Below, piece by piece: positions 25,410 to 37,411 of a stretch of 64,000 nt of DNA; positions within the stretch are counted from its first letter, which is position 1; the number at the start of each line of letters is the position of its first letter. A program made the position numbers and the translations under genes. Below the pieces are notes generated by a model. That model made no database searches. It was not told the DNA's origin and was given only the letters and a program-made list of their open reading frames with translations. Source of the stretch: Ophthalmolycus amberensis (taxonomy: Eukaryota > Chordata > Actinopteri > Perciformes > Zoarcidae); contig JAFEUB010000912.1 of assembly GCA_024529925.1 (NCBI GenBank), positions 310,001 to 374,000 of the forward strand, written 5' to 3'.

Positions 25410-28276
25410 TCGGGCTCTGAGGAACTGACATTCCCATTTTACACTATTTAGACTTTACAGAACTGATTGATCGTTGAAACAAAAACAAAAAAAACACTTC
25501 ACAGCATCATAAAACACACAAGTTGACCATTCTTGGCAATAAAAACAAAGCCACGTCTTTTTGGGGCGGTCGAGAAAAACATGCATGGACCTCTGCTTTG
25601 CACGAGAAACCAAAAATGTAAATGACACAAGAAAAAAGAGATGCCGTTTATAACTACCCACACAACTCCTCCAGTTCCTCTCTCAACAGCACTGATGGAT
25701 CTCAATGCAAAGTAATCCTTCTGGTGGTCTACCGGGCCTCCAGGTTACAGCTTACATTTCGGTGAATTACTGGTCTATCTAAAATGCAGCATTCTCGTCT
25801 TGCGGGCAAACATCGTTTTCGACGATGGGCCAGATAAGAGCAACAGCAGCTTCGGACTCTGTGACGGTGTCCAGGCCACAGGAGGCCCTAAGACAAGACT
25901 ATTAATGTTACCGAGGATCAATGGTTTGCCGTGACGTAAAGCGGCGTCTGTCCGAGGCACATGTGTGTGACGGACGGATAGACGTGTAAGCTTAGAAACG
26001 GTACACCTATCCACATATTTACTGTGTTGTGGCATTCTTCTCTGTTCCTCTTCCAGACCCTATTTACCGGCAGGGTCAAAGATCAACTTCCCTCTCAAAA
26101 GAAGAAGCCCGAGTAACGACATTTAGACATCAAACTGGCCAATAATCCTGCCTGCTGGACAATAAAGTGCATCTTATCTTCTAAAATGGGCTTTAAAGCA
26201 CCAAAGTTTAAACCGTACAGTCGTTCCAAACAGAACGGAGAAGCCGGACACCACCGAGAGGAGGCAGATGCATTTGCGGTCGGAGATGAATTGTTTTACA
26301 CTCCCGCCCAGCGCCACAGACTTGGCTGGATGACTCAAAAATAAATCGAGCCGAGTGGTGAGAGCGCTTGGCTCTGTCCGGGGAAAGAGGAAAAATATCT
26401 TTGGTTGTCTGAAAGTACGAGCGGATTTTGAGGCAGTGAGGGGGTAGAGCTGCAAATACTGAGAATGTTCCACCATTTGAGTCACAGCCTAATATGTTAT
26501 GTATGCATAACACTCGCACGCGCCGCTGCATGTTAAGTACAACCTAAAACTGGCTTAAGTAGATACGTTTTGCCCTGTTTCACTTGCTGTGCTTCTGTCA
26601 CGCTCACAGTCTCAGAATGTGCCCATAAAATAAAGGGATGTTGATGGCCTACTTCCCTTTCGAGTCGTTAACCCTCTCCCTGCTCTCCGACGCGAGGAAC
26701 TGATCAATGCCAAAGTGACGAGTGTGTCCAAACAGCGCAGGACCCTCTGTCGCGTCACGAAATCTATTATGTGTGAAGCTTTATGACAGCCGCGCCGCGA
26801 GTCACTTCACAGCGTCGCGAGAACAAATCGAGGAAGACATTGACACACGCGACCAATTAATGACACAAAACACCCAACTGGAGACAGAAGAGCAAATAAA
26901 TGAGTCAGAAAGTTATCGCCCCACCTCATCCGTCACTTCTGCAACTCTACACAATCGGGATGAACCCACACATCCTTTTCCTGGATGATAACAATTAGGA
27001 TTTTGTCTTCTTCTTTGCCACAAACACAGTCACTACGAATAGGAGCCACCATTCAGGTATGTGAAAGCAGCCGCTACAGACCGCCTAGACGTCCTGACTG
27101 CATAACACACAGCACTATAGCGCTGATTCAATGACGATGGGAGCGGAAACGGCAGCAGCTGGCCGGGTTTATGCCATCTGTAAATAGCAGCGCGCTTGCA
27201 GAGCAAGGGTTTTGGTGCACAAAAAGCCACCAAGTCAGTGGAGGAAAGTCATTGAATCCACACTTAAAGACTTTCAAGTGAAGTTACAAGTAACACCGAG
27301 ATGGTGCATAACTGATTTAACAGCAGTGGGTCCTGAGTCAGGTGAGCTGAAGCATACTTACAGGCCTGCTCCAGAGAGGTATCAATCGTATTGTGATAGT
27401 GCAGATCAGGAAAAGTGTCTGAAAAGTGTCTGCTGTTTGGAAAGCAAAGTCAGACCTGCAGTCCCTCTGTTGGACCGTTCTGCCGAGTGTACCCGAGCAG
27501 CACAGTGTCCGCACCGCTCTCCAAAATGGACAGGACAAGGGTGTCTGTTCCCAATCCGGGCCGGGTGAGCGTCATCACCGAGCCTGCCCCAGAAAGGCAT
27601 CATTCACCACCACAGGGACCGCTGGCCCAATTCTTTTTTTTTTTTTTTTTTTTTTCTTACAAGGAGCCCAAAATGCACCTCGCCTTTGCTAAACTTTTCT
27701 TTGTCAGAGTCCCTCCACCTGTGTGTGCAGACTGCTGCTGCACTGCAGGGACGACTTACCACCATGCAACACAATGCATCTTCACTGACACTGAAGGTAA
27801 GTGATCATACACAACGAGCATTAACATTCTCACATCTCCCCCTTAAAGGCTATTAAGGGGGGGGGGGGGAGGACTGAGAGCTTCGGAGGAATCTCAGGCA
27901 CAGCTCAGTCTCATCTGTGGTCTAACTGAATCAATCGGGCCCAGCTGACAGCTTAACCATCGGTGGTTGCCTCTCAATGGCCCATTAAAGGATGGAGGAG
28001 GGGGGGGGGGGCTTCCAATGGGAAGTGGATGGAGCTATAACACAAGCCATGAGGCAGCATTTTTTTTCCTGGGAAGAGAAAATTAACTTCAGGAGCTATT
28101 ACGCCACGGGCAGATGAAACGAGAGGAAATGCATGTTAAGGTTCAAGAGGGAGAGGAGGCACCTGACCAGACTATTAGCCAGGCATTCTTCTCACATGGG
28201 CCAGATGTGCTATGGTTCACGAATAAGCTATTCATGTGGACACTCATTGGAATAAATACAATAGAAGACTTAAAAC

Positions 28277-28310
28277 AACACACACACACACACACACACA
28301 AACACACACA
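28277..28310. repeat. CA dinucleotide microsatellite
   Basis: A CA array with one interruption in the phactr4 5' intron. Confidence 0.9.
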
Positions 28311-29907
28311 CTTGTTATGCCTGTTGAGAACACACACTTCCATCTATTTTTCCTGTCAAAAAGTGTGTGAGCCTACTCTGTGAATGAATTGCTGATGGTT
28401 CTTTATGGCATCCCACAGCAGATAATGTCCTTGAGGAAATTAATCCACTCTCCTTAGTCAACAAGGAGTGACTTAACCATGGAAATATGGTGTTTTTTCT
28501 AGATTTGCAGTCTGCCATCTACACAATTTCTCTGTGAGGACGAACAGGCGAGCGTATCACGTCTTCCATCTTTGCCCGAACACACCGTGCCCTAATTAGA
28601 TTTAAATGGAGCGCTGATTTATAATTGTATCGCCGAGATTAGAGCTGCTATTACTTGACCGCTTCCTTTCCTGAGGCAAGGTTTGTAAGTTACCTGAGAG
28701 GTTGACTCGGTCTATCGCGTGAAAAGCATCACATTAAAACAGCTGCTCCTCCCGGCAGAAGGAGGAAACCGAAGTAGTGTTGTGAAGGGCTTCCTACGTC
28801 GACCTGCCTCCCTCTCCGCGAGCGGATCTCGCGCCAGTGGACTCAAGATGCTGATGAGCGACTGAGAGTAGAGCATCGTCAAGCCAGCCTCAACGAGCAC
28901 GGTAACTTCCGGTCAGACGCTTCAAAATAAAAGTCACAGAACGCATTTTTGCTACGTTTTGTACACACCACGATTTAAATAAACAAAATCAAGTAACGTG
29001 TGATTTGTTATGCATGGATTTACTGTTGTTGATATTTTTCAATTACTTGCTTTTCACAAAAATGCAGATAGCACTCGAGGTAGCCTACATATCCATTTGT
29101 CAACATTTTAAATTAGCTTATTATTAGCCAACTTTGAAGCAGAGGGCTTCTATCGTTAAAGCCGTGTGTAATCCTGCGCCTACAAAATGAAGCTACAACT
29201 CAAGAGTCATTTGATTTGGAAAGTGTCCAGTTTTCCCATTCTAGCAGCATCCTCTTACTGATGGCTGCAGTGCAGACAGAATAACACATGCCAGAGGAAC
29301 GCGTTTCTAGAGGCCTGGACATGTCTTTTCCCACAACATGACAAAGCGTAAAGACAAACAAAACGGCATACAGACCTTTTAAGGTGCATCCAACTGACAG
29401 AGTCATCCGACTACAAACATCGACACACACCATCTACATCCCGGAGATCACACGCATCCTTTGTTGTGCATGGACGCCTGTGCAGAGACCAGTGGAAAAT
29501 GGAGTTTCAGTGGTAAACGGCAGCAATGATTTCAGCAAAAACAAAAAAAATCAGAACAAACACCTTTAACCGATGGCACCCATAGTGTGCAGGGAATTAA
29601 GCTATTTGCATGTAATACTACTCTGTAAACGTTCTAATTTACTCGGCATGCCGGGTTGTTTTGTGTCGGCCAAGTTGGAGCGCAACTTAGGTTATTGTCT
29701 GCGGAGGAATCTTCCCCCCAAACGCAGTCAGTAGTGCATTTGCTCCCCCGTGACATCAGACATCAAGCACCTTCTCTCCCGACTCACCCTCCTGCACCTC
29801 CTCCTTTGAAATTAGTTAGACGATTTCAAAATAGCAGCCCGGTCATTTCCTCACCTCACACTATCCCCCTCTTCCAGTGCCCCGGTCCAAACACTTTACG
29901 CACTTAC

Positions 29908-30080
29908 CGGAAACCATCCCGAGCTGGGCATCTCGGTAACGGTAGTTCTCGGTGGAAGCTGTAGCTCCTCTGTGGGCGTTGGGAACACGGCTCTTCTTTG
30001 TGCCGGGAAGACTTCAGTACCCACCAGGCATTGCATTGTATTGATCTGGGGTGGAGGAGCGTTCCGTTATATTTTCCCAC
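29908..30080 (-). promoter_or_regulatory. phactr4: Distal first exon and promoter region of phactr4
   Basis: A strong donor (TTTCCG|gtaagtg) ends at 29908 and is in place to splice to the acceptor after 23244. The exon holds two ATGs. The one at 29931 opens an 18-codon reading frame that crosses the junction and stops at TAA overlapping the conserved ATG at 23212 (TAATG). The one at 29917 has a strong context (G at -3, G at +4) and reads in frame into MENRDDE, adding MVSGAVDRCASNSV. The upstream limit near 30080 is a guess. Confidence 0.5.
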
Positions 30081-31928
30081 TGTGATAATCACTTTTCCCC
30101 TCCTATAGCCTACCCATCATTTTATTATATATATAAAAAAATAGCTCCCAAATGTAATCCTGAAATAGCGCCTGCTGTCCTTGAATCATAATAAACTCCA
30201 CATCATAAGCTTTATTGGGATCAAATTAGATAAAAACAGCACAACAGTTTGCTTTTGATAAACTCACAGTGACTGACAGCTTCATTTAATTTAGGTGTGA
30301 AAGGATTTTTGTATAAACATAGCAGACTACAACCAATCTACATGACGTTCAATGCACAATATGGGAAAAAACTGAATTATGTTGTGTTACATTTTTAATC
30401 AATTTTTAATTCATAATCAAAATCTCCTAAAATAACTGCTACAGGTAGCATATTAAAACCACACTATTTGTTCAATTTCCTTCGTCAGTTGTGAATATTA
30501 CAAACAAACTCTCCAGTTGCATAGATCTGTCCATGGCATCGTTTATAAGGAGTATACTTAGTGATTGGAGTTTTTCTTTTTGCAATGCAGTTTGTTCATT
30601 GTTATTATTGACTACACATATACTCCACTACATTTCAGAGGGATCAATTGCACTTTTCACTGCACTTAGTTTGTTTACTTTAGTTACAAGTTACTTAAAG
30701 CTTGGGACTAATAATACAAAATAGGATCAACACAAAAACGATCATACGTTAAGATAAGATCGGACTTTTTATTCGGTGAATTCAACTTACCCAGCAACAT
30801 CAACATTTGACTATATTTTTTATAAATGTTTTATATGAGAGTGAGAGATCTGTTCTAGTCTGAGTTTCTAGTAGCCAGATGCCATCTACTGGCCAACTAC
30901 AGTGATAGCATGCTTCTCCAATGATTTAGCTCCAAAACAACAGTTCGTGTGTTTTACTTCATCATGAATCGCGTGTATCGGTGCAATTGAAAGATCTAGA
31001 GGTTATTTTTAGGACTAGCTCATCCACGGATGATTTATTAGACCAACATCTGGATCATTTAAGTTCTTTAGATATCACAAAGAGTAACACAAGGAAGCAT
31101 TTTGATCCAACAGGGAAAACCAAAACCAATTAAATCTTTTTTTTTTGTGAGCGTCTGCTGAACAAATTCAATCTGAGGAAGCCGATGGTACTCTTAAATA
31201 CACAGCAGCAGTACTATATCTGGAGTCTTCCTGGTAGTTCAGCTGATACATATTTCATAATGTTTGAGATAAATGCAGGATAACCACTGCAAAGTATCAA
31301 CAACGCTCAAACTGGTAGAATAGATATCTGCACACTGTTTGAGATAAGAAATGATCTCAGATAAAGTGTCCGCACTAGAATTTTCAAAGCTTGTTTTAAT
31401 GTATCAATGTGAATACAATATTAAAACAATTATGATGTGACAATTTATCATATTCTTTGGTAAATGGAGGAAACAGACCACAATGTAAAACCAAGTATCT
31501 GAAGAAAATGTGATGAAATAACTCTGATGATCAGATGTTGAGTTAGAAATGTTGAGACTGAGGAATCCACAGCATGACACTGCATATACAGTGTATATAT
31601 GTGCAAGTCAACATTTATATTTTAGATATACATTATTTATCTGTAGTTCATTCTTTAAATCATTGTTACCAATGACTCTGTCTTCGTGTTCCTGTAAGAT
31701 GGACTCAACATTTTTAATTCTATTCAACTCAGATTACTTGGAATAGTAGCAAGAAATACACAATTCAAATCAAATACAATACAGTACAAGCCAGATAAAT
31801 ACATTCTGACATTTTGTAATATAGATATATACAGTATATGTGTGTGTGTGTGTGTACACAATAATAAAGTTCATCCACAGTCAAATTAACTGATTGAATG
31901 AGAGTGATGATTTGCGCCGTGATCTTTG

Positions 31929-31929
<1 letters not shown>

Positions 31930-31974
<45 letters not shown>
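31930..31974. repeat. GT dinucleotide microsatellite
   Basis: A perfect GT array of about 45 bp in the phactr4-edn2 spacer. Confidence 0.95.
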
Positions 31975-31976
<2 letters not shown>

Positions 31977-32400
31977 ATCAAGAGGCCTTAATCAACTGAT
32001 ATTGCTTACGTCTGGCTGGTATCTCTAAGTGAACTTGATATCACTGATAAACTACCCATGAATAAATAAATCAAGCACTTTCCCATGACTGTGCCCCACA
32101 GCGATGACGAGAGCAAAGTGAGCCTTTGCTCTTTGTCCTACTATGTTACACACAGTGTTGCACAGTAGGGATTGTTCCCGCATGGGATTCGGATGCTGAC
32201 ATGAACAAGACAGACAGCTGTCTGAGCTCACATAATGAAATATGATCTTGTGCCCTGGTGGTAAAGAATCATTGCAATGCACAGTAGAGGGTAAAACACA
32301 CACTTGTTCTGCTGTAAGGGTTGGTTTATGCCCCCTTGTCTTTGCATGATTCAGTACAGCCTTGTTGAAAAACACCCCCATGGTAAATCCCCAGTAACAG

Positions 32401-32431
<31 letters not shown>

Positions 32432-33754
32432 GGTGGTGGCTGAGACTGCTGCATGGGCTTTTGCTGCACTGCACATTCTTGGGGAACAGCTGTGGACTAT
32501 TTGACCACTGGCTGCATCAGGATTGTTTAACTCTTTTGCTGACTTGTGGATAAATGGGCGCTGATGAAGCTTTATGGATGCCTAATAGGTCCCACTCCTT
32601 TATTATAACAAACACTCGTTAAGGCCCGAGGCAGGCGACCTATGACTCATGATGACCAAGAGAAGGACAACGTGCCTCTAACTGCGTTATCATTTATGAA
32701 TTTAAAGCAATTATTTCAACTGATGAGCATCATTTTCTTGATTTATTGCTGAAGTCTTTTCCTCGTGCACTCAGCTGGAAAGATGTACGATACAGAGGGC
32801 TATTCTAAGAGCGGGAACATAGTGCTGCCAATCACAGTCAATGCCATTTGGCTGTGACCCAAAAAGAATGCCTTTTGAATAAATAAATAACTGCCTGTTA
32901 ATAAATAATACATAGCACTAAAGCATTTCAGGAATGTTTACTGAGTGTGTTTAATCAGTATGGTTTGTATCTAATGTGTGTGACCATTTTAAGCTAAATA
33001 TATACCACAGGGGTCAGAACTGGTACAACATATGAGTCATTTTCAGGATTCAGTGCTATTCAACTAAATCACGCTCACAATGTGAATATAGAGTCTCTCC
33101 TATTCCAGCACCATGGACAGGGTTCTGCCACTGAGGCAGCCTGTGGTTTCTCTGCCGAGATCATCAGTCAATTATTAATAAGTGTGTTATATCATAAAGT
33201 GTGTTATATCATAAAGTTGTCATATCATCTTAATTTCTTTATTTTGTTTTACAACAGAGTGGGTACTATTGTTTATTGCTGCTGTTGGTGCCACTCGATG
33301 ACTAGAACCTACATAGAAATGCCTCAATTTAAAATGAATCACAATACTATTAACCCCCTCAGTGGGCCCATGTGATTTCTGGTGGTTGACCTGAGAATGG
33401 CCTCAGCCTGTTACTTCCTGCCATTTCTCCTCTCTGTTTTTTGCACCGACATGAATGTTGAACATGTTTCCTGTTTTGCTGTGTAGGACACGACTATTTA
33501 AAACAAGAGAGTTCAGAGGAGTAACCGATAAAGAATAGTGTCGGGACGAAGAATGAGCAAGAAAATGTACAAGTGAGGTTGAGCATGTTTTGAATTATGT
33601 TAACATTATGACGACAATGCCAAAATGAGATGTTACAGAACTTTATAATAGCATTATTAAAAAGGACAATACAAGTTAATAATAGTAAGGGACAGGCAAC
33701 AACAAAAATGTCAAACACTCTTTCTTTAATGGAATAGTTCAAGAGAGGGTAGAT

Positions 33755-33880
33755 GAAAGATTGATACCACTCTTGTGTCTGTGCGGTACATTTAAGCTAC
33801 AGCCAGCAGCTTCTAGCTTAGCCAGACAAAGTGGGAAACAGCTAGCCTGACTCTCTGCAAATCCGTTTAAACAAATGTGT
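33755..33880. repeat. Dispersed fish repeat, copy 3
   Basis: It holds GATACCACTCTTGTGTCTGT, AAGCTACAGCCAGCAGCTTC and GGGAAACAGCTAGCCTGACT, in the same order as the copy at 22541-22770. It lies in the spacer between phactr4 and edn2. Confidence 0.65.
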
Positions 33881-34384
33881 AAAGGTGAGATGTCACAGCT
33901 GACTGCAGTATGAATATTGCATAACTGTCTCGGACATTGTTAGTCTACTGTGGATGCAGGCAGCCTGTATGTGATACTGTCTGAGGCGGTGGTTATTTCA
34001 CTACAGCTTTATTCATGAGATTAAAGATGAATCCTCTCTCCTTTTTTTTTTCTGGGCTCCAACCCCGGTCTGCTCTTCTTGCATATTCAGGTATGCATGG
34101 ACGTGATCGTTCAGCGCAGGCAGTCAGAAAGGAACACGGGGTGACAGGGCATTTTGTTCCTCCTGCTCACCCCCTGAGCAAAGTAACAAAACGCTGCATT
34201 CTTTCCACATATCCTTATGACAACACAGGCTGCGCACCCTTTGAATAGCAGGTAAACTTATTATTAATGTGGGCCTTGAATTCCGGGACCATTCATCCGT
34301 CTCAGGCTCCTTTTGAACTCAGAAATGTGTTTGCTTGTCACACAACCAAATCACACAAGCCTCAGATTATCCCTCACGTATACT

Positions 34385-35081
34385 CTCTTTGCGGTAAGGA
34401 CTTTATTTACGCAGCTTGCCTTTCCAAAGCAAACTTTTTAGTCTCAATTTATCTTTACATTAAACACTTCAACAGACAGATACGAAGATACAGACTTGTT
34501 TTTAATATCTTTAATCTACACTTGCACACAATAATCTATTATAAAGAAATACAACTTTCAATAGACTACATAACTTTTTTCAACATGTAAACCGGAATGT
34601 CAATCAACAAAAGTAATTATATAGATTGTAAAATAATACATGTATTGATTAATAAAAGAAAATACATACGTTTTACAAAAGAATGAGTAATATATACAGC
34701 ATATGAGAAATTCCTGAACATGTATGTACAGTATGCATGTCCCTTTTTTCTGTTACAGCCTTCTGTGTCAGTGCCTGGCCTGCCTGTCTGTGCAGTGACA
34801 CATAGGCAACCACCCTGAGTCTTACAGACCAACCGGCCATAATGTCCAAAATGACCACAGGCGCAGCGCTCTGTTATCGTGGTAGTAGCTCCTCTCAGTG
34901 ATGATCCTCCACATCTGTTTACACGATGTGTTTGCGGAACATTTTTGTGGCGCTTTGGGCTTTCCCGCGTCGGACACCATCCTTCAGCAACCTTTTGTTT
35001 CCCACCCTTTCTGTCAAAGGAGTGTCATTTGTTCAGGTGCTCGCTGCTCTCATTCTCTCACTGCCTCAGCTGGCACATTGT
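34385..35081 (-). other. edn2: edn2 3' untranslated region
   Basis: AT-rich sequence follows the likely TAA stop (35082-35084). A canonical AATAAA in minus-strand sense lies at 34402-34407 and would place the cleavage site near 34385. The extent is an inference. Confidence 0.35.
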
Positions 35082-37270
35082 TTAGCGAGTGCTCTTCCTC
35101 TGAGAGGACTCATCTCTGTCTGAATCAGGTGAAGCGTGGGCTCTCTTGGACTTGCTGGCCGCAGCTCTCTCACTCTGAGCGACAAAAAGTCAGTCACACA
35201 ATCAAAAATATGATCAAAATGTAAGTGTGTATGTTTCTCTAGGCAATCTCATCATTCTAAGCTCACCTTAGGATGCTGAGTACGTTGAGTTGACTTCTCT
35301 TCGCAGATCTCTTTTGGGGTGTGACTTCAGGACTGCACGCAAGGAAACAAAAATGACCAGTTCTTTTGAAATCTAAACTCACCATGACATTGCAGTTTGT
35401 CACTGTTTTATTGATGTTGCTGGAACACCCCGCCTAAATAGAAGCATCCAACACTATTTCCTGATTGTGTTGGATGTGTTGGAAAGTCTTATCTTTACGG
35501 GCTCACTAAATGTTTTATGTTACAAGAAAACAGTAAACCACATCTGCAATGTCACAGTTTAAACCAGAGACCTTGCCGGCCTCCCGCTCTGCCTCCTGTC
35601 TCGGCCTGTCACTCAGTCTCTCTACGGTCTCTGGTGACATTATTTGTGTTGACTTTTCCAGGACAAATTCTCTACATAGTTTTTCATTGCTTCCAATAAG
35701 CTTATTCTACTCCCTCAGGCCTCAGCTGTGCTGTTTTGTTGATCAGACCCTCCAACAAGCAGAACTTACAGAACACATAACAATACATTTAATTCCATGT
35801 TAGCATTGCAGTGAAATGAGATGTTCCCTGACGCTGCACTACTCCTTGTCCTCCACAAAGGGCCATAATACATGCCTTTACTAACCACACATGGAGGCCA
35901 TACAGGTCGGGGATACAACACCAACAAGGGCCTGCAACTGATGCTTGATAGCTGTGTGGGATGCTTGGCATCGACTCACCTGTGATGGCAGAAGTTGGTA
36001 CAGTTATGATCATCAAGGTTGGCACAGGTGCAGCGGCGAATGGACCTTCTGCGTCGGGACAGAGCGCTACCTAGACCATAAACTGTCGTCTTACTGCAGA
36101 GAAAAAGAGTTACTTAGCGTCAGGCACATGATGTAAACATTCTGCAGACTTTGCTCTTTGATACTTCATGGAGCCCTGCCCAGTTGGTTATACACTGGTA
36201 ATGACAGCACATGTTTATTTTGCAGATATTGGGCTCAAAGTGAGTATGGTGCATGTGTGTGTGTGTGTGTGTGTGTGTATGCATCGCGTCCTCTCATGCT
36301 CACCTGGGCGTGTTGATCCAGATGATATCCAGGTGGCAGAAGTAGTGGCACTCAGAGTCTAGCAGGCTGCTGCAGGCACAGCGCTTGGTCCTCACTCTCT
36401 GTCTTGGGACGCCATCACCGACCTCCACTTCTAGCCGTTTCATCACCGGAAGACTCAGACCTAATGTGAGACAAAGAGCCGTTCAGTGACAGTGATCCAA
36501 ACATCAACTCCACCTCAGCCAAACCAAGTAACTCTGCTCTTTTCCACTTCTACGGTTTCTCAAAACACAACACTGTGTTACATCACCAGTCTATTATGTA
36601 TAGAATTTACAAGTTTGAACATTAAAAAGCTCATCAACTATTCTTTACAAATGTATTACTCTTGATCTTTAACAGTCAGCAAACAGACTTATTTACAGGA
36701 TGGGAATGCACAAATTCCTTTACTTTTTCTTTCTTGCAAATATTATAGACAGTCAAAAAAGGCTCAGTATAAAGACTATACTATTTTTTGAGATAAAAAA
36801 ACCTGCATTAACTGAGGACAACTACCACACACTCCTACTACTTGTACTCTTACTTGTATTAAAGGAATCTATTACAATTTGTATGTCACAATTTAGCAAC
36901 AGTAAAAAAAAATCTCATTGAGATAAAATGAGCATCTTTTGTGTAATACATGGATCCTTTTATGTTTCCTGTGCTTCTGTGCTTGCTAAAACATGCATGT
37001 GCACCAACATAGGGATGCTCGTTGCTGCTTAGAGCACAGTGTGGCTGAGACAAAAGCCGGTGTGCATATGAATATGTGAGTCCCAGTTTACACAGCTGAC
37101 TAAAAACACAAAAGGTGTAGCAACAGTTTTTGGCACTGTTTCTTCTAGCATAACTGGGAAAGGTCCACTAAAACAATAATATGAAATTGTAAAGTTTAAA
37201 TAAACTCACCATCCTCCATGGACGCCCAAAGAATGATGAGAAGAAGAACTGAGCTGGTGTGAGAAGACAT
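35082..37270 (-). CDS. edn2: Prepro-endothelin-2
   Basis: This encodes the precursor of a 21-residue vasoactive peptide that signals through endothelin receptors. Exons (minus): 37210-37270, 36304-36460, 35980-36093, 35267-35332 and 35082-35172. They sum to 489 nt, or 162 residues. Exon 1 gives a signal peptide (MSSHTSSVLLLIILWASM). Exon 2 holds the furin-like site RTKR, then the mature peptide with cysteines at 1, 3, 11 and 15 and the invariant tail CHLDIIW. INTP follows, for cleavage between Trp21 and Ile22. Exon 3 holds the family's second, endothelin-like cysteine motif (CTCANLDDHNCTNFC) after RRRRSIRR. Location beside hivep3 matches human EDN2, so I call it edn2 over edn1 or edn3. The last exon has two acceptors 2 nt apart, and the alternative frame would end at 35066. 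Confidence 0.9.
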
Positions 37271-37375
37271 AGCAGATGGATGAAGCTCCCCAGTGAGACT
37301 ATTGTCCACATAGATACAGCTGAGTGTCTGATGTGCTGCTGCCGTGTGTCTGCAGGTGTCTGAGCTCGGTCACTC

Positions 37376-37411
37376 TCTTATGCCTCTACCCTCCCTCGCA
37401 TGATGTCATGA
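37376..37411 (-). promoter_or_regulatory. edn2: edn2 core promoter elements
   Basis: In minus-strand sense a TATA-like CATAAGAG lies about 105 bp upstream of the start codon (near 37376-37383). An AP-1/CRE-like TGACATCA (complement of TGATGTCA, 37401-37408) lies about 25 bp further upstream. Endothelin promoters typically combine a TATA box with an AP-1 site. The match is by eye and unproven. Confidence 0.4.

Larger units (their letters stand above)
23245..29907 (-). other. Large phactr4 5' intron
   Basis: About 6.7 kb with no recognisable coding exon. It contains the hAT-type MITE at 25035-25409, a T-run near 27634-27655, G-runs near 27858 and 28001, and a CA array at 28277-28310. Confidence 0.6.
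30081..34380. other. Intergenic spacer between the phactr4 promoter and the edn2 3' end
   Basis: About 4.3 kb, AT-rich, with no coding exon that I can support. It contains the long GT array at 31930-31974, a shorter one near 32405-32431, and the dispersed repeat at 33755-33880. Conserved enhancers could be here, but the sequence alone does not show them. Confidence 0.5.

Noticed and set aside
27212..27568. Plus-strand 118-codon ORF in the phactr4 5' intron
   Set aside because: No recognisable domain, no supporting splice partners, and on the opposite strand to all genes here. Probably a chance ORF.
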